Source: Methylocystis sp. KS32
GTDB taxonomy: Bacteria > Pseudomonadota > Alphaproteobacteria > Rhizobiales > Beijerinckiaceae
Assembly: GCA_002862095.1 (NCBI GenBank)
Contig: PHSQ01000004.1
Coordinates: 300,398 to 364,397, forward strand
Reading direction: 5' to 3'
Length of the DNA: 64,000 nt
The notes under the pieces were generated by a model. The model had not been told where the DNA came from. It saw only the letters and a program-made list of their open reading frames with translations, and did not search any database. Positions 44,752-53,755 of the stretch are shown piece by piece (position 1 is the first letter of the stretch; each line of letters begins with the position of its first letter). The translations under genes and the position numbers were made by a program.

Positions 44752-46533
44752 ATGAATATTTTTCACACATTCCATGACCACATCGCCGAAATTCTCGCCC
44801 GGATCGCCGCTTCCGGCAGATTGCCCGAGCTTGATCCGGCGCGCTTTATCGTCGAGCCGCCCAAGGACGCGGGAATGGGAGACCTCGCTTGCAACGCCGC
44901 GATGGTGTTCGCCAAGGAAGCGAAGCTCCATTTCGCCAATCCTCGGCAACTCGCCGCGGAAATCGCGATGGCGCTCGCGGAGACCGAAGGAGTGGCTCAG
45001 GCGGAAGTCGCGGGGCCGGGATTCATCAACATAAAGCTAAAATCGTCGATTTATTGGGACGTATTGAGGCAAGTCCTGCGGGCGCCGCAGGAGTTTGGCC
45101 GCGTCGTCAATGGGCGAGCCGGAGCGCTTCAGGGTAAGGTCAACGTCGAATATGTTTCGGCCAATCCGACCGGCCCCATGCACGTCGGCCACGGTCGAGG
45201 AGCCGTGTTCGGCGACGCCCTCGCGAATTTGCTGGAGTTTTCCGGCTGCGAAGTGACCCGCGAATATTACATCAACGACGCCGGGGCTCAGGTGGATGTC
45301 CTCGCCCGCTCCGCCTATCTGCGCTACCGCGAGGCCTTGGGCGAGAAAATCACAATTCCGGAAGGGCTCTATCCGGGCGATTACCTCAAGGTCGCCGGCG
45401 AAAGAATCGCGGCGAAATATGGCAGGGAATTGCTCGCCAGACCCGAGGGCGAATGGCTGGCGCTTGTGCGCGACGTCGCCATCGATTCGATGATGGAGAT
45501 GATCCGCGACGATCTCGCCGCGCTCGGCATCGCGCATGAGGTGTTTTTCTCCGAACGCTCTCTGCACGAGAAGAAAAACGGCCAATCGGAAATCGACCGC
45601 CAGATCGAGGAATTGCGCGCGGCGGGGCTCGTCTATCAAGGCCGCTTGCCGCCGCCGAAAGGCCAATTGCCGGACGATTGGGAGGATCGGGAGCAGACTC
45701 TGTTCCGCTCCAGCGACTTTGGCGACGACACCGACAGGCCGCTCAAGAAATCGGACGGTTCGAATACCTATTTCGCCGCCGACATCGCCTATCACAAGTC
45801 CAAGATCGATCGCGGCTACGCGACGCTCGTCGACGTGTGGGGCGCCGATCACGGCGGCTATGTGAAGCGGATGACCGCCGCCGTAGCCGCCCTGTCGGAT
45901 CGAAAAGTCGCCTTGGACGTGAAACTTTGCCAACTCGTCAAGCTCATGCGCGAGGGCGAGCCGGTGAAAATGTCCAAGCGCTCCGGCGATTTCGTCACCT
46001 TGCGCGAAGTCGTGGACGAGGTGGGCGTCGATCCCGTGCGCTTCATGATGCTTTATCGCAAAAACGACGCGCCGCTGGAGTTCGACCTCGCCAAGGTGCT
46101 GGAGCAGTCCAAGGATAATCCGGTTTTCTATGTGCAATACGCTCACGCCCGCGCCAAATCGGCGCTGCGGCAGGCGCTGACGGCCTTCCCCGACCTTGAC
46201 ATTAGCCCGGCTGCGCTTTTGAGCGCGCGGATGGAGTTGCTCGACGACGAGAGCGAGCTTGGTCTCGCCCGTGTCATCGCGCAATATCCGAGACTTATCG
46301 AAGCCGCCGCCGCCGCGCACGAGCCGCATCGCATTGCGTTTTATCTGCATGATCTCGCCAGCGCGTTCCACGCTCATTGGAACCGCGGCAAAGATCGGCC
46401 ACAATTACGCTTTGTTAATGCTGATGAGAGAGATTTGACCAGCGCCCGTGTCGCGTTGGTTGTTTGTTTAGCCTGCGTGCTGGCGTCGGGTTTGAGGCTT
46501 CTAGGCGTGAAGGCGCCCGACGAGATGCGTTGA
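44752..46533 (+). CDS. argS: arginyl-tRNA synthetase
   Basis: A 593-residue class I synthetase. The N-terminal Add-1 domain is followed by '[19 protein letters not shown]' (HIGH-type motif), a KMSKS-type motif '[11 protein letters not shown]', and a DALR anticodon-binding domain at the C-terminus. It opens the conserved argS-SPOR-nagZ-scpAB block. Confidence 0.97.
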   Translation: MNIFHTFHDHIAEILARIAASGRLPELDPARFIVEPPKDAGMGDLACNAAMVFAKEAKLHFANPRQLAAEIAMALAETEGVAQAEVAGPGFINIKLKSSIYWDVLRQVLRAPQEFGRVVNGRAGALQGKVNVEYVSANPTGPMHVGHGRGAVFGDALANLLEFSGCEVTREYYINDAGAQVDVLARSAYLRYREALGEKITIPEGLYPGDYLKVAGERIAAKYGRELLARPEGEWLALVRDVAIDSMMEMIRDDLAALGIAHEVFFSERSLHEKKNGQSEIDRQIEELRAAGLVYQGRLPPPKGQLPDDWEDREQTLFRSSDFGDDTDRPLKKSDGSNTYFAADIAYHKSKIDRGYATLVDVWGADHGGYVKRMTAAVAALSDRKVALDVKLCQLVKLMREGEPVKMSKRSGDFVTLREVVDEVGVDPVRFMMLYRKNDAPLEFDLAKVLEQSKDNPVFYVQYAHARAKSALRQALTAFPDLDISPAALLSARMELLDDESELGLARVIAQYPRLIEAAAAAHEPHRIAFYLHDLASAFHAHWNRGKDRPQLRFVNADERDLTSARVALVVCLACVLASGLRLLGVKAPDEMR

Positions 46534-46612
46534 TTTACTCTCCGTCGCCGCTCCGACGAAATATAAAAGCGCGGCCGAATTTTCACGCCAAGGAAACAGG
46601 CGAGGTAGCCCC

Positions 46613-47974
46613 ATGCGCGAGTCCACAAACAGAGGCGCTGCGATCGACATATCGGATTTCGAACGGCGGCTGCGCGGCTCGGAACCCGGCAAGAACTCCC
46701 CGCGAGATCCGCTAAGCGAACTCGCGAGGCTGATGCAGGGGGAAGAGCAAGGGCACATAAGCCAGCGTTACGACGAGCTTTTCGCCGCGAACAACCCAGC
46801 GCGACAGCAGGGCGAATATTCAAACTTGCGAGAGGAATCCGCGCAGGGCGGCGACGGAGCCTTTTCCGCCGAGCTTCGAGGCGCATTCATGGAGACCCAT
46901 TCGCCGACCGAGCAGGACGAGCACGCTTATGCGGAAACCTATTACGAGGACGAACGCGCCGCTCAGCCCTTCGAAAATCAATTAGCCGCCGGTCAGAACC
47001 CGTCCCATCAAGAGTGGCCCGGCGACCAGGCGGCGTTCCTCGATTATGGCCAGAACCCAGAAGCCGGCGTCGGCGCGACCGAGGAGCCGCCAGCCGGCCG
47101 TCGTCCCCCGCGCCTGCGCCCCTGGCACGCTATCGCGGCTCTCGCTGTGGTGGCGACAGGCGGGATCGGATGGTCGTTCGCCCACCGCGGCGGCGCGATC
47201 GGGTCGCGAGAGATCGCGACAATAAACGCGCCGGAAGGTCCGACCAAGGTTCCGCCGGCCGCCGAGACGGAAACCAGCGTCGACAAGCCTGACGCCACCG
47301 TGCTGGATCGCCAGGAGAGCACGCCGGTTAAACAGGTCGTTTCGCATCAGGAGCAGGCCGTCGATCCGAAGGTCGAACCCAGAGTGGTCAAGCTCGGCGC
47401 CGGCCCGGTCGACGCGCCGCACGAGCCGGCGAGCGTGCTCGGACCGGAGCCGAAGCGCGTGAAAACAGTCTCCGTGCGTCCGGATGGCAGCGTCATTTCC
47501 AGCGCCGCGGTGCCTCCCGCGGTCGTCAAGGCGACAGGCGCGCCCGCGAAGGAGGCGGCCGAGAAAAAGAGTTCGACCACCCCGAAAAGCCTGGCGAAGC
47601 CGACCACGACGCCCCCTCGCGCCGATGCGAAGGCCAAACCGAAGCCCGCGCAGAAAGTGGCGGCGGTCGACGGCGACGCCGCGCCCGCCGAGGAGGCCGC
47701 CGCTCCGGCGACGCCCGGCAAAATCGGAAAGGGCGGGTTCGCCGTGCAGTTCGGAGCCGCGGCCACGGAGGCGGAAGCCCATTCGCTGGTGTCGAAAGTG
47801 GCGACCAAATATGGCTCGCAGCTCGGCGGCAATAAGCCGACCTTCAAAATGGCGAAGGTGGGCGACAAGACGGTTTACCGAGTGCGCATCGGCGGCATCA
47901 GCAAGGAGGCCGCAAACGCGCTATGCGGGAAGGTCAAGACGGGCGGCGGCAATTGCTTCGTCGCGGGCAACTGA
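46613..47974 (+). CDS. SPOR-domain cell-wall/division protein
   Basis: A 453-residue single-span protein: a cytoplasmic acidic N-terminus (1-160), a membrane helix at about 168-185 ('HAIAALAVVATGGIGWSFA'), a Pro/Ala/Lys-rich periplasmic linker, and a C-terminal SPOR domain (about 372-450, 'GFAVQFGAAATEAEAHSLVSK', 'VYRVRIGGISKEAANALCGKV'). SPOR domains bind denuded septal glycans. It lies between argS and nagZ, its usual alphaproteobacterial place. Confidence 0.92.
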   Translation: MRESTNRGAAIDISDFERRLRGSEPGKNSPRDPLSELARLMQGEEQGHISQRYDELFAANNPARQQGEYSNLREESAQGGDGAFSAELRGAFMETHSPTEQDEHAYAETYYEDERAAQPFENQLAAGQNPSHQEWPGDQAAFLDYGQNPEAGVGATEEPPAGRRPPRLRPWHAIAALAVVATGGIGWSFAHRGGAIGSREIATINAPEGPTKVPPAAETETSVDKPDATVLDRQESTPVKQVVSHQEQAVDPKVEPRVVKLGAGPVDAPHEPASVLGPEPKRVKTVSVRPDGSVISSAAVPPAVVKATGAPAKEAAEKKSSTTPKSLAKPTTTPPRADAKAKPKPAQKVAAVDGDAAPAEEAAAPATPGKIGKGGFAVQFGAAATEAEAHSLVSKVATKYGSQLGGNKPTFKMAKVGDKTVYRVRIGGISKEAANALCGKVKTGGGNCFVAGN

Positions 47975-47989
47975 CCGAGGTTCGTGAAC

Positions 47990-49003
47990 ATGACTCGCGC
48001 TTTCATCTGTGGCGTGCTTGGCTTGTCCCTGACGTCCGAGGAGCGCGATTTCCTGCGCGAAGCCCGGCCCTGGGGGGTCATCCTCTTCAAGCGTAATATC
48101 GGTCGCCCCCCCGAAGTTCGGGCGTTAACGGACTCGATTCGCGACGCGATTGGCGACGCCCGAACCCCAATTCTGGTCGATCAGGAGGGTGGGCGCGTGC
48201 AACGACTGACCGCGCCGCACTGGCGAAAATACCCTTCCGCCGCGACTTTCGAGCGACTTGGCGGCGAGATCGAGCGCGCGGAGAGGCTCGCATGGTTGGG
48301 CGCGAGGCTCATCGCCCACGATCTTCGCGAGGTTGGAATCGACATCGACTGCCTGCCGGTGCTGGACGCGCCACAGCCCGGCTCCCACGACATAATCGGC
48401 GACCGGGCCTATAGCCGCGATCCGGCGAATGTCGCCCGACTCGGCAGGGCGGCGGCGGAAGGCCTGCTCGCCGGGGGCGTTCTTCCGGTGATCAAGCACA
48501 TTCCCGGACATGGACGCGCCCGCGCGGACAGCCATCTCGAATTGCCGGTGGTGGACGCGCCTCGCGAGGAGTTGGAGCGGGTGGACTTCCGGCCTTTCTC
48601 GGCCAACGCCGATCTGCCGCTGGCCATGACCGCGCATGTCGTCTACACGGCGCTGGCTCCCGACGCGCCCGCGACGCTCTCGAAAACCGTCATTGGCGAA
48701 ATCATCAGAGGCGCCATCGGCTTCGACGGACTGCTCATGACCGACGACCTCTCGATGAAAGCCTTGAAAGACGATTTCCGCACCCGCGCCGAAAGAGCCA
48801 TAGCGGCGGGTTGCGACGTGGTTCTGCATTGTAACGGCGATCTGACCGAGGCGAGACGCGTCGCCGAGGGCGCTCCGGAGCTTTTGGGCCGGGCGGCTGA
48901 CCGCGCCGAGGCCGCTTTGTCGCGTCTCGCGGCGGTCCCTTGCGAGTTTAATGCTGTGGATGGCTTCCGCGAACTCGACGCCGCCCTTGCGATGACGGCC
49001 TAA
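47990..49003 (+). CDS. nagZ: beta-N-acetylhexosaminidase NagZ
   Basis: A 337-residue family GH3 enzyme of cytoplasmic peptidoglycan recycling. 'LVDQEGGRVQRL', 'VIKHIPGHGRARADSH' (the NagZ-specific KH-PGHG loop with the catalytic His) and the nucleophile Asp in 'LLMTDDLSMKAL'. ATG 47990 sits 10 nt after 'accgagg'; a GTG at 47984 is too close to it. Confidence 0.96.
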   Translation: MTRAFICGVLGLSLTSEERDFLREARPWGVILFKRNIGRPPEVRALTDSIRDAIGDARTPILVDQEGGRVQRLTAPHWRKYPSAATFERLGGEIERAERLAWLGARLIAHDLREVGIDIDCLPVLDAPQPGSHDIIGDRAYSRDPANVARLGRAAAEGLLAGGVLPVIKHIPGHGRARADSHLELPVVDAPREELERVDFRPFSANADLPLAMTAHVVYTALAPDAPATLSKTVIGEIIRGAIGFDGLLMTDDLSMKALKDDFRTRAERAIAAGCDVVLHCNGDLTEARRVAEGAPELLGRAADRAEAALSRLAAVPCEFNAVDGFRELDAALAMTA

Positions 49004-49066
49004 AAGGCCCAAATTTCTCCGCGTCACGGGGGCGGCTCTCCCGCGCCACAGGAGATTTCGACGCGA

Positions 49067-49888
49067 ATGGCGCGGCAACTGGCCTTCGAAACGACAGAAA
49101 AACCGGAACTGGGGGAGAGCGAGCCCGCCTTCGTGGTCGACGTGGACGGTTTCGAGGGACCTCTCGACCTTTTGCTTGAGCTGGCCCGGCGGCAAAAGGT
49201 CGACCTCGCGCGCATTTCAATTCTTGCGCTGGCCGAGCAATATCTCGCCTTTGTCGAAGCCGCGAGGCGCGTTAGGCTGGAGCTCGCCGCCGACTATCTC
49301 GTGATGGCGGCCTGGCTCGCCTATCTCAAGTCGCGCTTGCTGCTGCCCGAGCAACCGAAGGGCGAAGAGCCTTCCGCGGCCGATCTCGCCAATGCTCTGG
49401 CGGATAGATTACGCCGGCTTGAGGCGATTCGACGCGCCGCGGATCGGCTGACGGATCGGGCGCGTCTCGGCCGGGACATGTTTCTGCGCGGAGCCGCCGA
49501 GGGGATCGAGACGCACTCGCGCGCGAACTATCGGGCGAGCCTGTTCGATCTTCTATCGGCCTATGCCCGCCAGCGGCAGAAAAACGCGATCTCCAGGGTC
49601 ACGCTGCGTCAGCGGGCGGTGTGGTCGCTCGCGGAAGCGCGCGAAGCGCTGGAGCGGCTCGCCGGCGGGGCTGTGGAGTGGACCGTGCTGGACGATTATC
49701 TCCTTCAGTTTTGCGTCGATTTGCCGACGGCGCGCACCGTTCGCGCCTCCGCGTTTTCGGCTTCGCTGGAAATGGTGCGGGAAGGGCGGTTCGACCTGCG
49801 GCAAGACCAGCCGTTCGCGACCATCTGGCTGAGGCGGCGGGAGCAGCCGGCTAATAATGAGGCCGTGTCGTTGGATCCTTGGTCGTAA
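49067..49888 (+). CDS. scpA: segregation and condensation protein A
   Basis: A 273-residue kleisin of the SMC-ScpAB condensin. 'FVVDVDGFEGPLDLLLELAR', 'KVDLARISILALAEQYL' and 'LAADYLVMAAWLAYLKSRLLLP' are the N-terminal SMC-binding region; a winged-helix C-terminus follows. It lies 30 bp upstream of scpB. Confidence 0.96.
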   Translation: MARQLAFETTEKPELGESEPAFVVDVDGFEGPLDLLLELARRQKVDLARISILALAEQYLAFVEAARRVRLELAADYLVMAAWLAYLKSRLLLPEQPKGEEPSAADLANALADRLRRLEAIRRAADRLTDRARLGRDMFLRGAAEGIETHSRANYRASLFDLLSAYARQRQKNAISRVTLRQRAVWSLAEAREALERLAGGAVEWTVLDDYLLQFCVDLPTARTVRASAFSASLEMVREGRFDLRQDQPFATIWLRRREQPANNEAVSLDPWS

Positions 49889-49918
49889 CCGCCTTTCGTC
49901 AACGATGCGGCCGTAACA

Positions 49919-50698
49919 ATGGAGGGAAGCGGATTGGGGCAGGTTGCGGACAAGGTCGAGCTATTCAACGCCAACAGCGACGAGGCGATCGCCCGCGCGC
50001 AGGAGGCCCTGAGCGAGGCCGTCAGAATCGCCGAAGCCTTGCTTTTCGCCGCCGGCGAGCCGCTCGATGAAGCCGAGATGGCGGAACGGATGCCCAAGGG
50101 AGTCGGCGTCAAGGAGGCGCTGGAGCGGTTGCGCGAGGATTATGCGGGACGTGGCGTCAATCTCGCGCGCGCCGGCAAGAAGTGGTTTTTCCGCACGGCT
50201 CCAGACCTCTCATGGCTTCTGGCCCGTCAACAGGTCGAGGAAAAAAAGCTGTCTCGCGCCGCGCTCGAAACTTTGGCGATCGTGGCCTATCACCAACCCG
50301 TGACCCGCGCCGAAATCGAGGAAATCCGTGGCGTCGCGATCTCGAAAGGCACGCTCGACGTGCTGCTGGAAACGGGGTGGGTCCGTCTGCGAGGCAGAAG
50401 AAAGGCCCCCGGCCGTCCGATAACCTACGGCACGACGGAAGCTTTCCTGATGCACTTTGGGCTCGAGCAGATCAACGATCTGCCTGGACTTGAGGAGCTC
50501 AGGGGCGCGGGTTTGTTCGACGGCCGTCTCCCGAAGGATTTCCGCGTGCCGCAGCCGAGCGACGACGCCGCCCTGGCCGAGGACGAAGAGCCTTTGGAGG
50601 AGGACTCGCCCTCCCTGCTCGAAATGGAGTTCGTGGAGGATTCCACGCAGCCCATGGTCGAGGAAGGAATAGACGCGCCGGACGAAACCGAATTCTAA
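49919..50698 (+). CDS. scpB: segregation and condensation protein B
   Basis: A 259-residue ScpB with two winged-helix domains: 'RIAEALLFAAGEPLDEAEMAERM', then 'LSRAALETLAIVAYHQPVTRAEIEEIRGV' and 'GRPITYGTTEAFLMHFGL'. The C-terminus is acidic (about 215-259). In related genomes tatA follows directly; here about 4.8 kb of accessory DNA intervenes. Confidence 0.96.
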   Translation: MEGSGLGQVADKVELFNANSDEAIARAQEALSEAVRIAEALLFAAGEPLDEAEMAERMPKGVGVKEALERLREDYAGRGVNLARAGKKWFFRTAPDLSWLLARQQVEEKKLSRAALETLAIVAYHQPVTRAEIEEIRGVAISKGTLDVLLETGWVRLRGRRKAPGRPITYGTTEAFLMHFGLEQINDLPGLEELRGAGLFDGRLPKDFRVPQPSDDAALAEDEEPLEEDSPSLLEMEFVEDSTQPMVEEGIDAPDETEF

Positions 50699-50707
50699 AA
50701 ACCCCCG

Positions 50708-51688
50708 TCAGACCAGGCTCTTGCGCCGCAGATCTGGGCAAGGCGGCGCGAGACCTCCAGAGGGGCAAGTGGTCAGCGCGTCGCATATCTCTATGATCTG
50801 ACGACGGAACCAGGCGTGGGCCGGTTCCTTCTCCTGCGCCGAATGCCAAACCATGATGAGATTGTAGTCAGGAAGCGAAATCGGAAGCGGAAATGTTTTT
50901 AGAGGCGCGACGCGAGCAAGACATTCGCCTATTTTCGCCGGTAGGGACAAGACGAGATCCGTGCGCGCGACAATCCAGGGTGCGGCCAGAAAGTTTGGAA
51001 CGATCAAGGAAATTTTTCGGGTCAGGCCTCTTTGCTCTAGCCAGTCGTCTATAAGACCAGTTCCGGAGGCGCGGCGAGACATCAGCATATGTTTTACCTT
51101 AAGGAATTGTTCCAAAGACATTTCATCTCCAGTTAAATCAGGATGGTTTTCCCGAGCAATGCTTATTATATGCTCGCTAAATAAATGCTCTCGGCACAAA
51201 TATGACGGAGGGTCTAATATCACGTCAAATCCTATCGCTATATCTATTTCATTATTATTTATTTCTGATTCAGGTATTTTTCCGTTTATTTGTTTTACGA
51301 GAATTTCGACATTGGGCGCGCAATTGCTGAGCTTCTCGATGAGTGGAGGAAGTAGGGTGAATTCGACATAATCGTTGGCCGCGATCACGAACCGCTTCTG
51401 GCTTGTCGCGGGAGCGAATTCCTCGGGCGGCTGGATCAGGCGTTCAGCGTCATTCAGCAGAGCGCAGATGGGGGCGTGCAAGGACAGAGCGCGCTGCGTC
51501 GGCGTCATGCCCTTGGGAGTTCTCACCAAAACGGGATCGCCAAGCTGCTGCCTCAGGCGTTGCAGCACGTGACTCATCGCCGATTGGCTGATGCACATCC
51601 TTTCGGCCGCGCGCGAGACGCTGGCTTCCTCCATCAGAACCTTAAAGGCGACGAGGAGATTGAGATCGAAATTTCTCAGTTCGGCCAT
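50708..51688 (-). CDS. LysR-family transcriptional regulator, divergent from pmoC
   Basis: 326 residues. N-terminal HTH: 'LLVAFKVLMEEASVSRAAERM' and 'ISQSAMSHVLQRLRQQLGDPVLVRT', close in pattern to NodD/SyrM-type LysR proteins. The rest is a substrate-binding co-inducer domain. Start 51688 (MAELRNFD) gives the family N-terminus; 51724 and 51763 are alternatives. It is convergent with scpB (9 bp) and divergent from pmoC. A segment around 51090-51310 is strikingly AT-rich compared with the rest, suggesting mosaic or foreign origin. Control of pmoC is inferred from position. Confidence 0.92.
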   Translation of the reverse strand: MAELRNFDLNLLVAFKVLMEEASVSRAAERMCISQSAMSHVLQRLRQQLGDPVLVRTPKGMTPTQRALSLHAPICALLNDAERLIQPPEEFAPATSQKRFVIAANDYVEFTLLPPLIEKLSNCAPNVEILVKQINGKIPESEINNNEIDIAIGFDVILDPPSYLCREHLFSEHIISIARENHPDLTGDEMSLEQFLKVKHMLMSRRASGTGLIDDWLEQRGLTRKISLIVPNFLAAPWIVARTDLVLSLPAKIGECLARVAPLKTFPLPISLPDYNLIMVWHSAQEKEPAHAWFRRQIIEICDALTTCPSGGLAPPCPDLRRKSLV

Positions 51689-51773
51689 AGGTGGAGCGCC
51701 GCCGCCACGCCTTTCAGATTTCATTTCGGAAAGAGGGATTGCATGTCGAAAAGGGGATTGCAACGCTATCGAA

Positions 51774-51811
51774 TTCGTGAATGAGCGGATGAAAAACCTT
51801 CATTTTACGAA
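51774..51811. promoter_or_regulatory. candidate LysR operator between regulator and pmoC
   Basis: Nested dyads: TTCGT-g-AATGA (51774-51784) and TCATT-tt-ACGAA (51800-51811), with an inner ATGAA-N5-TTCAT at 51789-51803. It lies about 70 bp before the pmoC start in the 192-bp divergent gap. LysR sites are typically such interrupted dyads; no binding evidence exists here. Confidence 0.5.
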
Positions 51812-51880
51812 CTCCTGTTCGGGCCGTAGGAACTGAGCCTCGTTTCACACGCTCAGGTGGAGCGCTTAGGAGGATAAAGC

Positions 51881-52648
51881 ATGAGTTCGACCACCGAGAC
51901 AGCTGCTGGCGCAGCGGCTGGCACAGACACAGTCGTCGATCTGAGAGGAATGTGGATCGGCCTGGCCGTTCTGAACACGTTCTATCTGATCGTTCGGATT
52001 TACGAGCAGATTTTTGGCTGGCGCGCTGGCCTGGACTCCTTCGCTCCGGAGTTCCAGACCTACTGGCTGTCGATTTTGTGGACGGAAATTCCGCTTGAGC
52101 TGGTTTCGGGCCTTGGGCTTGCCGGCTATTTGTGGAAGACCCGCGACCGCAACGTCGACGCGGTTTCGCCGCGCGAGGAGATGCGTCGTCTTGTGGTTCT
52201 GGTTCAATGGCTGACGGTTTACGGCGTCGCCATTTACTGGGGCGCTTCGTTCTTCACGGAGCAGGACGGCACCTGGCACATGACGGTGATTCGCGACACG
52301 GACTTCACGCCGTCGCACATCATCGAGTTCTACATGAGCTACCCGATCTACTCGATCATCGCGGTTGGCGCGTTCTTCTATGCGAAGACCCGCATTCCGT
52401 ATTTTGCTCATGGCTACTCGCTGGCGTTCCTGATTGTGGCGATTGGTCCGTTCATGATCATCCCGAACGTCGGCCTGAACGAGTGGGGCCACACCTTCTG
52501 GTTCATGGAAGAACTGTTCGTGGCTCCGCTGCATTGGGGCTTCGTGTTCTTCGGCTGGATGGCGCTTGGCGTGTTCGGCGTGGTTCTGCAGATCCTGGCG
52601 CGCATCCATGCGCTGGTTGGCAAGGAAGGCGTCGCGCTGCTGGCGTAA
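51881..52648 (+). CDS. pmoC: particulate methane monooxygenase subunit C, solitary copy
   Basis: A 255-residue membrane subunit of the copper-dependent methane-oxidising enzyme, with about six helices. Both copper-ligand sets are intact: Asp129, His133, His146 (in 'EQDGTWH' and 'TPSHIIEF'; CuC), and Asn200, His204, His218 (in 'LNEWGH' and 'APLHWG'; CuD). N-terminal 'GLDSFAPEFQTYW' is also conserved. The start follows 'aggaggataaagc', a strong ribosome-binding site. pmoA and pmoB do not follow; the next gene is a carbonic anhydrase. Solitary pmoC copies are known in type II methanotrophs. Confidence 0.97.
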   Translation: MSSTTETAAGAAAGTDTVVDLRGMWIGLAVLNTFYLIVRIYEQIFGWRAGLDSFAPEFQTYWLSILWTEIPLELVSGLGLAGYLWKTRDRNVDAVSPREEMRRLVVLVQWLTVYGVAIYWGASFFTEQDGTWHMTVIRDTDFTPSHIIEFYMSYPIYSIIAVGAFFYAKTRIPYFAHGYSLAFLIVAIGPFMIIPNVGLNEWGHTFWFMEELFVAPLHWGFVFFGWMALGVFGVVLQILARIHALVGKEGVALLA

Positions 52649-52680
52649 GGCGTTTCGTCGCAATAACAGCTTAATCATGG

Positions 52681-52716
52681 ATGGCGGGTCGCGCGCCTTG
52701 TCGGGCGGCCCGCCAT
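52681..52716 (+). terminator. strong hairpin between pmoC and carbonic anhydrase
   Basis: ATGGCGGG (52681-52688) pairs with CCCGCCAT (52709-52716), with further GC pairing possible inside. Only TTT follows, so it may be a weak terminator or a 3'-end stabiliser of the pmoC mRNA allowing partial read-through. Confidence 0.55.
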
Positions 52717-52752
52717 TTGGATCAGATAACCGTGCAAAAGAGGGGGAAAGCC

Positions 52753-53337
52753 ATGACGAGCAAGATCGTTGGAGAAGTAACTTCCGCGAACAGCCAATAC
52801 GCCGCGACTTTTGGAGACAAGAGCAAGCTCGCGATGCCGCCGGCGCGGCGGTTCGCGATTCTGACCTGCATGGACGCGCGGCTGGACCCCGCGAAATACG
52901 CCGGTCTTTCGGAAGGCGACGCGCATGTGATTCGTAATGCAGGCGGCCGCGCCACCGACGACGCGATTCGCTCGCTGGTTATTTCCCACAAGCTGCTTGC
53001 CACGAACGAATGGTTCGTGATCCATCACTCCGACTGCGGCATGGAACTGTTCTGCGACGAGGTGATGGCCGACCTGCTCGACGACAATCTCTCCACCGCG
53101 AACTTCGACGGCAAGAACTGGTCGAATCCGCGGCACGGTGGCGGCTGCGCCGCCGGGCATTTCATCAAGTGGTACACGATCAAATCGCAGGAAGAGAGCG
53201 TGCTGCAGGACGTTCAGCGCATCCGCCAGCATCCGCTCGTGCCGCGCGACGTCCCGATCTACGGCTATATTTTCGACGTGAAGACCGGCCGCATCAATGA
53301 GGTCGCCAAAGCGACCCAAGCGGGACGCGCCGCCTAG
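52753..53337 (+). CDS. beta-class carbonic anhydrase
   Basis: A 194-residue zinc enzyme interconverting CO2 and bicarbonate. Zn ligands Cys39, His92, Cys95; the Asp41/Arg43 dyad in 'CMDARLD'; '[15 protein letters not shown]' and '[10 protein letters not shown]'. The layout fits the short clade D beta-CAs, with an added segment (about 110-140). ATG 52753 follows 'agagggggaaagcc'. It is 104 bp after pmoC on the same strand with a hairpin between. The TAG stop lies inside repeat R1f. Confidence 0.92.
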   Translation: MTSKIVGEVTSANSQYAATFGDKSKLAMPPARRFAILTCMDARLDPAKYAGLSEGDAHVIRNAGGRATDDAIRSLVISHKLLATNEWFVIHHSDCGMELFCDEVMADLLDDNLSTANFDGKNWSNPRHGGGCAAGHFIKWYTIKSQEESVLQDVQRIRQHPLVPRDVPIYGYIFDVKTGRINEVAKATQAGRAA

Positions 53338-53451
53338 AGCGCTTTCCGACCAGACGGAATGGTCTGGTCGATTAAGAAATCGCTCCAGATTGAAAAAGCT
53401 GGAGCAAAATCCAATCGAAAAAGTCTATCAACTTTTTCGGATTTTGCTCTA
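53335..53451 (-). repeat. R1 dispersed three-hairpin element, copy f (reverse)
   Basis: A near-complete R1 on the minus strand. Its GCTCTAG terminus supplies the carbonic anhydrase stop codon at 53335-53337. The A5/T5 hairpin is at about 53415-53440, and the 5' end faces R2c. Confidence 0.87.
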
Positions 53452-53453
53452 GC

Positions 53454-53612
53454 TCTACTGCGTCGCGAAGCGGCCTGGGGCCGGTCCAGCGCCCGTCATT
53501 GCGAGCGGAGCGAAGCAATCCTTAAGCCGGGCCAGCCCTCTCTGGATTGCTTCGTCGCTTCGTTCCTCGCAATGACGAATCCGCCGCCAAATTCGTTCAT
53601 GACGCAGTAGAA
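53454..53612 (-). repeat. R2 dispersed element, copy c
   Basis: 159 bp from TCTACTGCGTCG to TGACGCAGTAGAA, containing 'gtcattgcgagcg...ctcgcaatgac' arms. The end nearest R1f is the same end that faces R1 at copies a and d. The remainder of the gap (53613-53755) has no feature I can name. Confidence 0.85.
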
Positions 53613-53755
53613 CCAGGAATTCGCGGCCCGACCTTTCCGGCGGCTTGGCCGGGGCCGGGCTTCGCTCCTCTTTTTTGGCGCTTGACCGGAATTTTCATAT
53701 TTGCGTCATCTAACTTATAAACCCTATCTATCGGTTTTGGCTCGGATGCGAGAGA

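Noticed and set aside
45037..46404. 455-codon minus-strand open frame opposite argS
   Set aside because: No domain resemblance; argS has both HIGH and KMSKS motifs.
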